Below, piece after piece: positions 1-6,099 of a stretch of DNA of 9,546 nucleotides. The number at the start of each line of letters is the position of its first letter. Position 1 is the first letter of the stretch. The notes beneath the pieces were generated by a model, which saw nothing but the letters and a program-made list of their open reading frames with translations, did no database searches and was not told the DNA's origin. The translations under genes and the position numbers were made by a program. Source of the DNA: Actinomycetota bacterium (GTDB lineage: Bacteria > Actinomycetota > Acidimicrobiia > Acidimicrobiales > Iamiaceae); NCBI GenBank assembly GCA_018268545.1, contig JAFDWI010000038.1:1-9546 (forward strand), in the 5' to 3' direction.

Positions 1-46
1 CCGGGAAACCCAGCGTGGCCCGGTCGAATTCAAGGAGGTCGACTGA
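1..46 (+). CDS. rpsE: 30S ribosomal protein S5, C-terminal tail (partial)
   Basis: Only the last 14 codons and a TGA stop (44-46) are inside the window, in the frame starting at base 2; the peptide reads RETQRGPVEFKEVD. The tail alone has no diagnostic S5 motif. The assignment rests on gene order, because rpsE directly precedes rpmD in the spc operon of most bacteria. The last codons (AAG GAG GTC GAC) contain the Shine-Dalgarno sequence of rpmD, so translation of the two genes is probably coupled. S5 lies in the small-subunit body, near the decoding region and the mRNA entry site, and helps with decoding fidelity. Confidence 0.7.
   Translation, partial: RETQRGPVEFKEVD
34..38 (+). promoter_or_regulatory. 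rpmD ribosome binding site with long spacing
   Basis: GGAGG lies inside the last codons of rpsE, 13 bases before the rpmD ATG at 52. That is longer than usual. A CTCC (47-50) lies between it and the start codon and could pair with GGAG at 34-37. The layout is closely matched upstream of rpsM. Confidence 0.6.
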
Positions 47-51
47 CTCCG

Positions 52-234
52 ATGGCTGAGTTGATCGTCACCCAGGTCCGTTCCGCGATCGGATCGAAAC
101 CGAAACAACGTGGCACACTCCGGGCGCTCGGCCTCGGTCGGATCGGCCGGTCGAACCGTCTGCCGGATCGGCCCGAGATCCGCGGCATGATCGCGCGTGT
201 CCCCCACCTCGTCGATGTCGAAGAGGCGCAATGA
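52..234 (+). CDS. rpmD: 50S ribosomal protein L30
   Basis: This encodes a 60-residue L30, the normal size for the family. L30 binds 23S rRNA on the large subunit. The sequence shows the family pattern: an N-terminal beta strand ending in VTQVRSAIG, then KPKQRGTLRALGL (RNA-contact loop and helix), then IRGMIARVPHLVDVEE at the C-terminus. ATG at 52 is chosen because it is the only start giving the full family length and it follows GGAGG. The TGA stop overlaps the rplO ATG by four bases (ATGA, 231-234), so L30 and L15 are probably translationally coupled. Some bacterial lineages lack rpmD; here it is in its standard place between rpsE and rplO. Confidence 0.97.
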   Translation: MAELIVTQVRSAIGSKPKQRGTLRALGLGRIGRSNRLPDRPEIRGMIARVPHLVDVEEAQ

Positions 235-722
235 GCATCAAGGTCCATGAACTCAAGCCCGTCGAGGGTTCCAACCGCGACCGCAAGCGGGTCGCGCGCG
301 GCATCGGCGGCAAGGGTGGCAAGACGGCCGGTCGCGGCACCAAGGGTCAGAAGGCCCGCAACACCGTGCGCCCCGGCTTCGAGGGTGGCCAGATGCCGCT
401 GCACATGCGTGTCCCGAAGCTCAAGGGGTTCAAGAACCCGTTCCGGGTCGAATACCAGGGCATCAACCTCGACACGATCGACGCGCTCGGCGTCGACGAG
501 GTGAGTCCCGAGGTGTTCCGCGAGCGTGGCATCGCCCGCAAGGGCGCGTTCGTCAAGATCCTGGGCCGAGGCCAGGTCGGTCGTCCCCTGCAGGTGAAGG
601 CGCACGCCTTCTCCGCCGCGGCCGAGGCAGCCATCATCGCCGCAGGCGGTAGCGTGGAGAAACTGCCTCTGCCCTTCGAAGGGCGGCCGCCCGCGAAGGG
701 CAACGCCCTCACGAATCGCTGA
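231..722 (+). CDS. rplO: 50S ribosomal protein L15
   Basis: L15 is a late-assembly large-subunit protein that binds 23S rRNA. The 163-residue product has the glycine- and lysine-rich N-terminal extension (residues 19-40, with RVARGIGGKGGKTAGRGTKGQ) that threads into rRNA, then the GFEGGQMPLHMRVPKLKGF segment, and a C-terminal globular domain. The L15 signature region falls at about residues 109-143 (KILGRGQVGRPLQVKAHAFS and AIIAAGGSVE). It is somewhat longer than the common 140-150 residues, with about 20 extra residues after the signature (to LTNR). The start is the ATG in the ATGA overlap with rpmD. Stop is TGA at 720-722, 27 bases before the next gene. Confidence 0.97.
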   Translation: MSIKVHELKPVEGSNRDRKRVARGIGGKGGKTAGRGTKGQKARNTVRPGFEGGQMPLHMRVPKLKGFKNPFRVEYQGINLDTIDALGVDEVSPEVFRERGIARKGAFVKILGRGQVGRPLQVKAHAFSAAAEAAIIAAGGSVEKLPLPFEGRPPAKGNALTNR

Positions 723-739
723 CCCCGGCGTTCGTCTCC

Positions 740-744
740 AGGAG
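740..744 (+). promoter_or_regulatory. secY ribosome binding site deciding the GTG start
   Basis: AGGAG ends five bases before the GTG at 750 but only two bases before the in-frame TTG at 747. The spacing favours GTG as the true secY start. Confidence 0.65.
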
Positions 745-749
745 ACTTG

Positions 750-2105
750 GTGTCGAAACTCCAGAATCTTTTCCGGATCACCGAACTGCGCAACAAGGTC
801 CTGTTCACCCTCATGGTGATCGTGGTCTATCGGATCGGCTCGCAGATCCCGGTGCCCGGCATCGACCTCTCCCAGTTGCAGAAGCTGAAGAATTCGTCGT
901 CGACCGGTGGTCTTCTGCAGTTCATGCAGCTGTTCTCGGGTGGCACGATCACCCAGTTCTCGGTGTTCGCGCTCGGGATCATGCCGTACATCACGGCTTC
1001 GATCGTGATCCAGGTGTTGACCGTGGCGGTCCCGAAACTCGAAGAATGGCAGAACCAGGGCGCGGTCGGTCACCGCAAGATCACCCAGTGGACCCGGTAT
1101 GTGACCGTGGCGATCTGTCTGGTGCAGTCGGTCTCGCTGACCTACATGCTGCACAACGGTGGTGGCGGATTCTTCGCTTCGGGTGTCCGTGGCGTGGACA
1201 TGTTCGGTCCGGGGAACTTCAACGGCGGGCGCATCGCGTTGTGTGCGGTTTCGTTGACGGCGGGCGCGATCCTGCTGATGTGGATGGGTGAGGCGATCAC
1301 CCAGCGCGGTGTCGGCAACGGCATGTCGCTGATCATCTTCGTGGCGGTCGCGAGTCGGGTGCCGGTCGATTTCGCCACGGTCAAGGCCGAAAAGGGCTGG
1401 TTCATCATGGCGGTCGTGATCGCCATCTTCATCGTGATGATGGTGGCGATCGTCTACTTCGAACAGGGCCAACGGCGGATCCCCGTGCAGTTCGCGAAAC
1501 GTGTCGTGGGCCGTCGGATGTACGGCGGCCAGAACACCTACATCCCGTTGAAGATCAACGCGGCGGGGATCATCGCGATCATCTTCGCCTCGGCGCTGTT
1601 GTACCTGCCGTTGGTGATCACCGGCATGTTGCCCTCCAAGACCCATTCGGACGGGACGCCGGTCCACACCTGGTCGTACAGCGTCACGAGTTTCGTGAAC
1701 AACTATCTGGCCTCGCCGACGTCGCCGGTCTACCTGGTCGTGTACGGCATCCTGATCGTGTTGTTCAGCTACTTCTACAACTCGATCCAGTTCAACGCGC
1801 CGATGCAGGCCGACAACATCCGCAAGCAGGGTGGGTTCATCCCCGGGATCCGTCCCGGTCCCCAGACCGAGAAGTACCTGGCGAAGGTGCTCAACCGGAT
1901 CACGTTGCCGGGCGCGATCTTCACGCTGTTCATCGCGTTGATCCCTGCGTACTTCCTGTCGAAGTACCTGCCCGGTGGTGGGGGTCAGGCGCTCGCATTC
2001 TTCGGGATCTCGGTGCTGATCCTCGTCCAGGTGGCGCTCGACACGATCAAGCAGGTCGATTCGCAGTTGATGCTGCGGAACTACGAAGGCTTCATCAACT
2101 CGTGA
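750..2105 (+). CDS. secY: Preprotein translocase channel subunit SecY
   Basis: SecY forms the protein-conducting channel of the Sec translocon in the inner membrane, with SecE and SecG, driven by SecA or the ribosome. The 451-residue product has about ten hydrophobic membrane segments. Visible landmarks are the amphipathic N-terminus (SKLQNLFRITELRNKVLFT), YRIGSQIPVPGID in TM1 (27-39), the plug region LFSGGTITQFSVFALGIMPYI (61-81), QRGVGNGMS (185-193), the cytoplasmic loop GQRRIPVQFAKR (240-251), and the loop GFIPGIRPGPQTEKYL (362-377) with the conserved arginine for SecA/ribosome contact. GTG at 750 is preferred to TTG at 747 because of ribosome-site spacing. The gene is unusually rich in GATC (29 by eye), from Ile ATC codons after G-ending codons. 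Its last bases overlap the adk start (GTGA). Confidence 0.97.
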   Translation: MSKLQNLFRITELRNKVLFTLMVIVVYRIGSQIPVPGIDLSQLQKLKNSSSTGGLLQFMQLFSGGTITQFSVFALGIMPYITASIVIQVLTVAVPKLEEWQNQGAVGHRKITQWTRYVTVAICLVQSVSLTYMLHNGGGGFFASGVRGVDMFGPGNFNGGRIALCAVSLTAGAILLMWMGEAITQRGVGNGMSLIIFVAVASRVPVDFATVKAEKGWFIMAVVIAIFIVMMVAIVYFEQGQRRIPVQFAKRVVGRRMYGGQNTYIPLKINAAGIIAIIFASALLYLPLVITGMLPSKTHSDGTPVHTWSYSVTSFVNNYLASPTSPVYLVVYGILIVLFSYFYNSIQFNAPMQADNIRKQGGFIPGIRPGPQTEKYLAKVLNRITLPGAIFTLFIALIPAYFLSKYLPGGGGQALAFFGISVLILVQVALDTIKQVDSQLMLRNYEGFINS

Positions 2106-2770
2106 CCGACGGGTGTCGGCTGGTGATGCTCGGCCGCCAGGGTGCGGGCAAGGGAACCCAGTGTGTCCGCGTGGCGCGCCACTTCGATGTGCCCCACATC
2201 TCCACCGGTGACATGCTCCGTGCAGCGGTCCGGGCGGGATCCGAGGTCGGGCTGCGGGCAAAGGGTTTCATGGACCGGGGGGAACTGCTCCCCGATGAGG
2301 TGATCATCGAGGTCGTCGACGAGCAGCTCACCGGTTCGGAGTCGACCCGTGGCGGCTTCGTCCTCGACGGATTTCCGCGGACGGTCGCCCAGGCCGAAGC
2401 GCTCGACAAGATCGTGGCGCCGCTCGGGGGCCTCGACGTCGTGATCGATCTGGACGTGCCGGTTTCCGTGGTTCTCGAACGACTCGCGAGTCGACGTGTG
2501 TGCGAGAAATGCGGCGCCAATTATTCTGTTGCGGAACCGCCCACGAATCCGTGGGTGTGCGACGCGTGCGGAGGCGACGTCGTACAACGCGACGACGACA
2601 CGCCCGTGGCGATCCGACGGCGTCTCGATCTGTACGAGCAGGAGACCGCCCCGCTGGTTGCGTGGTATGCCGAGCGGGATCTGCTCGAGACCGTCGACGG
2701 CCTGGGTGACGCCGACGATGTGTCCGAACGGATCATCGCGGTGATCGACGCTCGCCGGTCCAAGCGTTGA
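2102..2770 (+). CDS. adk: Adenylate kinase, long form with Cys4 zinc LID
   Basis: Adk catalyses ATP + AMP = 2 ADP in the cytosol and sets adenylate charge. The 222-residue protein has the P-loop GRQGAGKGTQ (11-20), the AMP-binding region with STGDMLR (34-40), DGFPRT (89-94), and a long LID with four zinc-ligand cysteines C134, C137, C153 and C156 (CEKCG and CDACG). The LID is followed by RDDDTPVAIRRRLDLY (163-178) with catalytic arginines. The loop Pro usual in Adk (GxPGAGKGT) is Gln13 here. The start is GTG at 2102 in a 4-base GTGA overlap with secY, and no close Shine-Dalgarno is visible, so reinitiation after secY is likely. The end overlaps map by four bases. secY-adk-map is the standard order in actinobacteria. 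Confidence 0.97.
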   Translation: MTDGCRLVMLGRQGAGKGTQCVRVARHFDVPHISTGDMLRAAVRAGSEVGLRAKGFMDRGELLPDEVIIEVVDEQLTGSESTRGGFVLDGFPRTVAQAEALDKIVAPLGGLDVVIDLDVPVSVVLERLASRRVCEKCGANYSVAEPPTNPWVCDACGGDVVQRDDDTPVAIRRRLDLYEQETAPLVAWYAERDLLETVDGLGDADDVSERIIAVIDARRSKR

Positions 2771-3528
2771 GCCTGCGTTCGGGGATCAGCCGGAAGCGGC
2801 CCGAGGAGATCGCCGCGATGCGGCGTGCGGGACAGGTCGTCGCCGAGATGCACGAAGCGATCCGTGCGGCGATCCGTCCCGGGGTCACCACCGCGTCGCT
2901 GGATGCGATCGGCCGTGCGGTGCTGGCACGCCGTGGCGCGACGTCGAACTTCCTCGGCTATCACGGCTACCCGGCGGTGATCTGTGCCTCGGTGAACGAC
3001 GAGGTCGTCCACGGGATCCCCGGAGATCGGATACTGGACGACGGCGACGTGATCTCGGTGGACTGTGGCGCGATCGTCCAAGGGTGGCACGGCGATGCGG
3101 CGTTCACGGTCGGCGTCGGATCGATCGATGCGTCGACCCGACGCTTGATCGACCTCGCCGACGCGTCGCTCGAAGCCGGGATCGCGACGCTGATGCCCGA
3201 GGGACGGCTCGGCGACTACGGCGCGGTCGTGTCGGGCATGGTCGACGCCGCGGGGTGCGCGTCGGCCGAGGGATTCACCGGCCACGGGATCGGGCGGGCG
3301 ATGCACGAGGCACCTGCCGTTCCCAACGAGGCACGGGCAGGGACGGGGCCGCGACTCCGGGTGGGGAACGTGTTGGCGTTGGAACCGATGATCTGTGCGG
3401 GTTCCGGCGAGGTCATGATCCTCGACGACGGGTGGACCGCAGTGACCGTGGACGGCTCACGTGCGGTGCACGTGGAGCACACCGTCGCCGTCACCGAGGA
3501 CGGCCCGGAGATCCTGACCCGCCCGTGA
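2767..3528 (+). CDS. map: Type I methionine aminopeptidase
   Basis: Map removes the initiator Met from nascent proteins with small second residues, acting at the ribosome exit. The 253-residue product has all five metal ligands of the pita-bread fold: D99 (SVDCGA), D110 (HGDAAF), H173 (GHGIGR), E206 (ALEPM) and E237 (HVEHTV), plus His82 (VVHGIP) and His180 (MHEAP). It lacks the N-terminal zinc-finger and SH3-binding extension of some actinobacterial or eukaryotic forms, so it is the short class. Start is TTG at 2767 within a TTGA overlap with the adk stop; no other start codon precedes ATG at 2818, which would cut into the first helix. No Shine-Dalgarno is visible, so coupling to adk is expected. 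It is normally followed by infA; here a divergent cassette intervenes. Confidence 0.95.
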   Translation: MSLRSGISRKRPEEIAAMRRAGQVVAEMHEAIRAAIRPGVTTASLDAIGRAVLARRGATSNFLGYHGYPAVICASVNDEVVHGIPGDRILDDGDVISVDCGAIVQGWHGDAAFTVGVGSIDASTRRLIDLADASLEAGIATLMPEGRLGDYGAVVSGMVDAAGCASAEGFTGHGIGRAMHEAPAVPNEARAGTGPRLRVGNVLALEPMICAGSGEVMILDDGWTAVTVDGSRAVHVEHTVAVTEDGPEILTRP

Positions 3529-3531
3529 ACC

Positions 3532-3578
3532 TTCTTTGCACGCCCGAGCGCCTCTCGGCTGCTCGAGCGTGCAAAGAA
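3532..3578. terminator. Long hairpin between convergent map and lipase genes (putative bidirectional terminator)
   Basis: The two arms TTCTTTGCACGC (3532-3543) and GCGTGCAAAGAA (3567-3578) are perfect 12-base inverted repeats. After a C/A mismatch (3544/3566) the stem continues with CGAGC/GCTCG (3545-3549/3561-3565) and GCC/GGC around a TCTC loop, with T3560 bulged: about 20 base pairs in all. It starts three bases after the map stop and lies 28 bases beyond the lipase stop, so it can act on both transcripts. There is no T-tract after either arm, so classical intrinsic termination is not certain; it could also be a repeat-family element or an mRNA 3'-end stabiliser. Confidence 0.7.
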
Positions 3579-3606
3579 CGAATCAGGGTGATGGGCGAGT
3601 CGGGGT

Positions 3607-4887
3607 TCAGCCCATCCAGCAGTTGCTGATCACCGGAAGTCCGGCGAATCGGTTGGCCAGGAAGTTGAGGGCGTCGCCCTGGCCTTCGAGCATCGCGGTG
3701 GCGTGCTCGGCGACCGGGTAGACCTGCCAGGTCTCGTTGACGCCCTTGGCGCAGTAGGTCTCGTGCAGGGTGTGCGCCTGGTTGTACTGGACCATTTCGT
3801 CGGCCAACGCGTGGTACTGGAAGACCGGCACGGTCGGCTTTCCGCCGCCGAGCTTGTTGGAGTTGATGTCGTTCTGCCACGTCGCGTTGGCGAGTGGGTT
3901 GCTCGACGTGTAGTCGCTGACGTGGTGGAACGCCGTACCGAGGATCCCCTTGATCCCGTCGACGCTCACCAGACACACTCCGTTGAGCTGCTTCATCAGG
4001 GTCTGACCGGCACTGTTGAGGTACGAGTTCAGGTTCAAATCCGGGTAGGCGGTGTTGTAGCCCACGGCGGTCATCAGCTCTAGTGCGACGAAGGCACTCC
4101 CGTCGAGCTGGCTTGCAACGGCCAACAGGTCAGCGGGGACACCCCCCATCGACACGCCCTTGAGGTTCAACCCCGGCGCGTAGCTGCTCGCCTGTTCGGC
4201 GGCCCATCCGGCTGCGGCGCCCCCTTCGGAGTACCCCCAGATCCCGACCGGCGTCGAGGCCGACAGACCGGCGCCGGGGAGCTGCTCGGCGGCGGTTGCC
4301 ATGTCGAGGACGGCGTGGCCCATTGCCTGGCCGACCATGTAGGTGTGGCCACCAGGTGTCCCCATGCCCTGGTAGTCGGTGACCGCGACGGCGAATCCCT
4401 TGTTCAGGGCCGCGTCGATCGCCGTCTCTTCGTAGTCGGCGCCCTGGGTCAGGGTGTACGACGGCGCACAGTCCTGGCCGATACCGCGCGTCCCGACCGC
4501 GTAGCTGATGAGCGGACGGCTCCCTGATCCGGTCCACGCGGCGGTGGGCACGAGCACCGTGCCGGAGACGGCGATCTTGTTCCCGTGTACGTCCGTGGAG
4601 TTGTAGAGAACCTGGGTGGACTGCACCCCGGCGACCGGCGTGTGGTTGACCGGGTCCATCGTGAACACACTCGCCCGAGATCGGATGATCGTCCCGTTCG
4701 CACCACTGATCGTCGTCGGCGGCACGTAGAACGAATCGGCGCTCGGAGCCGGCGGCGTACAGCCCGCCATGGCGACGACACTCCCCGCGGCGAGAGCCGC
4801 AGCGGCGAACCGGAGGCGGGTGCGAGAACGGCGAGTGCGGGTCTGCGATGTGCGGATCTTCGATGTGCGGGTGAAGCGGTGCGACAT
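3607..4887 (-). CDS. Secretory lipase-family alpha/beta hydrolase, predicted lipoprotein
   Basis: The 426-residue product resembles the secretory lipase (LIP, Candida-lipase-like) family found in actinobacteria, serine esterases of acyl esters. The nucleophile motif is GYSEG with Ser220; probable triad partners are Asp363 (HALADEMV) and His395 (AEHATAM). GTRGIGQDCAPSY (132-144) and DYQGMGTPGGHTY (171-183) are further family-like segments. Residues 1-43 form a signal peptide with a very Arg-rich n-region, a hydrophobic stretch (27-40) and a lipobox-like MAGC with Cys43, then a Pro/Ser-rich linker, so export and lipid anchoring are likely. ATG at 4887 is chosen because AGGAAGG lies six bases upstream; a longer frame reaches 4977 but lacks signal-peptide character. 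Four 15-base tandem repeats encode residues 7-26. The exact substrate is unknown. It is divergent from the MerR gene, which may control it. Confidence 0.88.
   Translation of the reverse strand: MSHRFTRTSKIRTSQTRTRRSRTRLRFAAAALAAGSVVAMAGCTPPAPSADSFYVPPTTISGANGTIIRSRASVFTMDPVNHTPVAGVQSTQVLYNSTDVHGNKIAVSGTVLVPTAAWTGSGSRPLISYAVGTRGIGQDCAPSYTLTQGADYEETAIDAALNKGFAVAVTDYQGMGTPGGHTYMVGQAMGHAVLDMATAAEQLPGAGLSASTPVGIWGYSEGGAAAGWAAEQASSYAPGLNLKGVSMGGVPADLLAVASQLDGSAFVALELMTAVGYNTAYPDLNLNSYLNSAGQTLMKQLNGVCLVSVDGIKGILGTAFHHVSDYTSSNPLANATWQNDINSNKLGGGKPTVPVFQYHALADEMVQYNQAHTLHETYCAKGVNETWQVYPVAEHATAMLEGQGDALNFLANRFAGLPVISNCWMG
4810..4869 (-). repeat. Four 15-base tandem repeats in the lipase signal-peptide n-region
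   Basis: On the coding strand four 15-base units follow each other: CGCACATCGAAGATC, CGCACATCGCAGACC, CGCACTCGCCGTTCT, CGCACCCGCCTCCGG. They encode RTSKI, RTSQT, RTRRS and RTRLR (residues 7-26). The first two are nearly identical and the others degenerate. This lengthens the positively charged n-region of the signal peptide. Confidence 0.75.
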
Positions 4888-4893
4888 GGATCG

Positions 4894-4900
4894 CCTTCCT
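4894..4900 (-). promoter_or_regulatory. Lipase ribosome binding site
   Basis: AGGAAGG on the minus strand lies six bases before the ATG at 4887 and decides the start against the longer frame that begins at 4977. Confidence 0.75.
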
Positions 4901-4968
4901 GGATCGTGGGGGGGCCTGGTCTTCCGTTCCGTCGTCTTCCCCGACGTAGCGTGACCGATGGCACGTGA

Positions 4969-4998
4969 ATATTGCACAGATCCACGTCACAATGTCAA
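4969..4998 (-). promoter_or_regulatory. Candidate lipase promoter
   Basis: On the minus strand a perfect TTGACA (4998-4993) is followed by TGCAAT (spacer 16; 4976-4971) or CAATAT (spacer 18; 4974-4969) as -10 candidates. Transcription would start near 4962, giving a leader of about 75 bases. The -35 box lies inside the dyad at 4990-5009, which would let a repressor or activator control it. The -10 match is only moderate. Confidence 0.5.
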
Positions 4999-5009
4999 GG
5001 GTCACATTG
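4990..5009. promoter_or_regulatory. 20-base dyad, candidate operator for the MerR-type regulator
   Basis: CAATGTCAAGGGTCACATTG has perfect outer 6-base arms (CAATGT/ACATTG) and one further matching pair inside. It lies in the 189-base divergent region between the lipase and merR genes and overlaps the lipase -35 box. MerR proteins bind dyads of about this length. Two further direct copies of CATTGTT follow at 5020-5026 and 5033-5039. That the adjacent regulator binds here is inference. Confidence 0.45.
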
Positions 5010-5064
5010 CCCACCGCCGCATTGTTCGATGTCATTGTTGGCCTCCATCCCAATTTGACCCGAG

Positions 5065-5070
5065 TAGGAT
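5065..5070 (+). promoter_or_regulatory. -10 box for a probable leaderless merR transcript
   Basis: TAGGAT fits the actinobacterial TANNNT -10 pattern and lies six bases before the GTG start at 5077, so the transcript would begin at or next to the start codon. No good -35 box is seen at 16-19 bases upstream, and there is no strong Shine-Dalgarno. Alternatively the same bases could serve as a weak TAGGA ribosome site seven bases from GTG. Confidence 0.5.
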
Positions 5071-5076
5071 CGCTGC

Positions 5077-5826
5077 GTGGCCGGACTCGAACGAACCGAA
5101 TCGAGCGATGATCGACTGACGATCGATGCACTGGCGGCACGCACCGGACTCACGAGCCGGAACATTCGGGCATTCCAGACCGAGGGCCTGCTGCACGCAC
5201 CGCGGCTCGAGGGCCGAACCGGTTACTACGACCGGTCGCACATCGACCGTCTCGAGCTCATCGGGCGCCTGCAGTCCGAGGGCTTCTCACGTGCGTCGAT
5301 CGCCACGCTCCTCGACGCGTGGGACACCGGTACCGGCCTCGGCGACGTCCTCGGAATCGGCGCCGACCATCCGGGAATCCTCCAGCCCGATCGCCACATC
5401 CGCACGACCCTCGCGAGCTTTCGGGAGCGGATGGGCAACCAGGAGTGGGCGATCGCCGAAGCCGTCGAGTTGCGGCTCGCGACGATCGACGGTGACGAGG
5501 TCGAGATCCTCAATCCCGCCCTGTTCGAGATCGGCCGTGAGTTCGCGGTCGCCGGGTTCTCGCTCCATGCGATCCTGCAACATGCGCGTCGGCTCCGGGA
5601 GGCTGCCGACAACATCGCCGAGCACTACATCGACGAACTGCGCGCCAATTGGCGCGACGACGGCTCGCCGGGCGCCGACGAAGCACGTGATCTCACGGCG
5701 ATGCTGCTCCGGCTGTCGCCGTCGATCACCCGGAGCGTCGACGCCGCCCTCCGCCAGTCGATGAACGATCATCTTCGCGACGTGTTGGAGCACCTCGACG
5801 AGCCGGGGTCGCCCTCACCGCGGTGA
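5077..5826 (+). CDS. MerR-family transcriptional regulator
   Basis: A 249-residue DNA-binding protein. Residues about 13-82 form a MerR-type winged helix-turn-helix: LTIDALAARTGLTSRNIRAF, the wing segment TEGLLHAPRLEGRTGYYDRSHIDRLELI, then SEGFSRASIATLLDAW. The family-typical RYYE after the recognition helix is replaced by RAFQTEGLL. The remainder (about 85-240) is a mostly helical region that I cannot assign to a ligand-binding family. The protein contains no cysteine, which argues against a thiol or metal sensor of the MerR/CueR/SoxR type. It is transcribed divergently from the lipase gene and shares its 189-base control region, so it may regulate the lipase and itself. GTG at 5077 is the only usable start upstream of the HTH. 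The protein ends in a short charged, Pro/Ser-containing tail. Confidence 0.88.
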   Translation: MAGLERTESSDDRLTIDALAARTGLTSRNIRAFQTEGLLHAPRLEGRTGYYDRSHIDRLELIGRLQSEGFSRASIATLLDAWDTGTGLGDVLGIGADHPGILQPDRHIRTTLASFRERMGNQEWAIAEAVELRLATIDGDEVEILNPALFEIGREFAVAGFSLHAILQHARRLREAADNIAEHYIDELRANWRDDGSPGADEARDLTAMLLRLSPSITRSVDAALRQSMNDHLRDVLEHLDEPGSPSPR

Positions 5827-5889
5827 CCGCCGCGACCCGGTGCACCGGTACCGCACCACATGGTCGAGCTTCGGCTATCGTGACGGCCG

Positions 5890-5909
5890 GGTCCCGGAGC
5901 AACGGGATC
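5890..5909 (+). terminator. Hairpin downstream of merR, possible terminator
   Basis: GGTCCCG (5890-5896) and CGGGATC (5903-5909) form a 7-pair stem (one G-T pair) around a GAGCAA loop, 63 bases after the merR stop. No T-tract follows, so function as a terminator is uncertain. Confidence 0.3.
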
Positions 5910-5990
5910 GCCACAGCCCGACAGTTCTCGTGCGTTCCGCATCTGGGTCGTCCTCGGATGGTCGATGGTGCGGCCCCTGCGTTCGTGGAA

Positions 5991-6019
5991 TTGGATCCGT
6001 CGTTGACGCGCGCTAGCGT
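5991..6019 (+). promoter_or_regulatory. Candidate promoter of the infA-rpmJ-rpsM-rpsK-rpsD-rpoA-rplQ operon
   Basis: TTGGAT (5991-5996), a 17-base spacer and TAGCGT (6014-6019, TANNNT type) form a plausible housekeeping-sigma promoter, with a start near 6026 and a leader of about 80 bases to infA. A promoter is needed here because the cassette and the hairpin after map separate infA from the upstream operon. A TTGACG at 6003 has no matching -10 at the right distance. Confidence 0.4.
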
Positions 6020-6095
6020 GCTGAGTCGGCCCGTGGCGTCTTGGTGCTCGCTCAGCGTGACGCGAAACCGGGTCGGCCAGTTCCGAATTCGACCT

Positions 6096-6099
6096 GGAG
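6096..6099 (+). promoter_or_regulatory. infA ribosome binding site pointing to a CTG start
   Basis: GGAG lies seven bases before CTG at 6107, exactly where the conserved IF1 N-terminus begins. No ATG, GTG or TTG lies in this frame between 6047 and 6107. Confidence 0.6.

Noticed and set aside
30..2261. 743-codon minus-strand open frame antisense to rpmD, rplO and secY
   Set aside because: Its product is an Arg/His/Asp-rich, low-complexity sequence with no recognisable fold. It mirrors the codon bias of well-identified genes on the + strand.
4888..4977. 30-residue N-terminal extension of the lipase
   Set aside because: The extension lacks signal-peptide features, and a strong AGGAAGG site directly precedes the internal ATG at 4887. 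It would also place the start next to the -10 region.
5837..5857. Palindrome CCGGTGCACCGG and GGTGC/GCACC inverted repeat after merR as a terminator
   Set aside because: The stems are short (4-5 pairs) with no T-tract, and such palindromes are common by chance in this GC-rich sequence.
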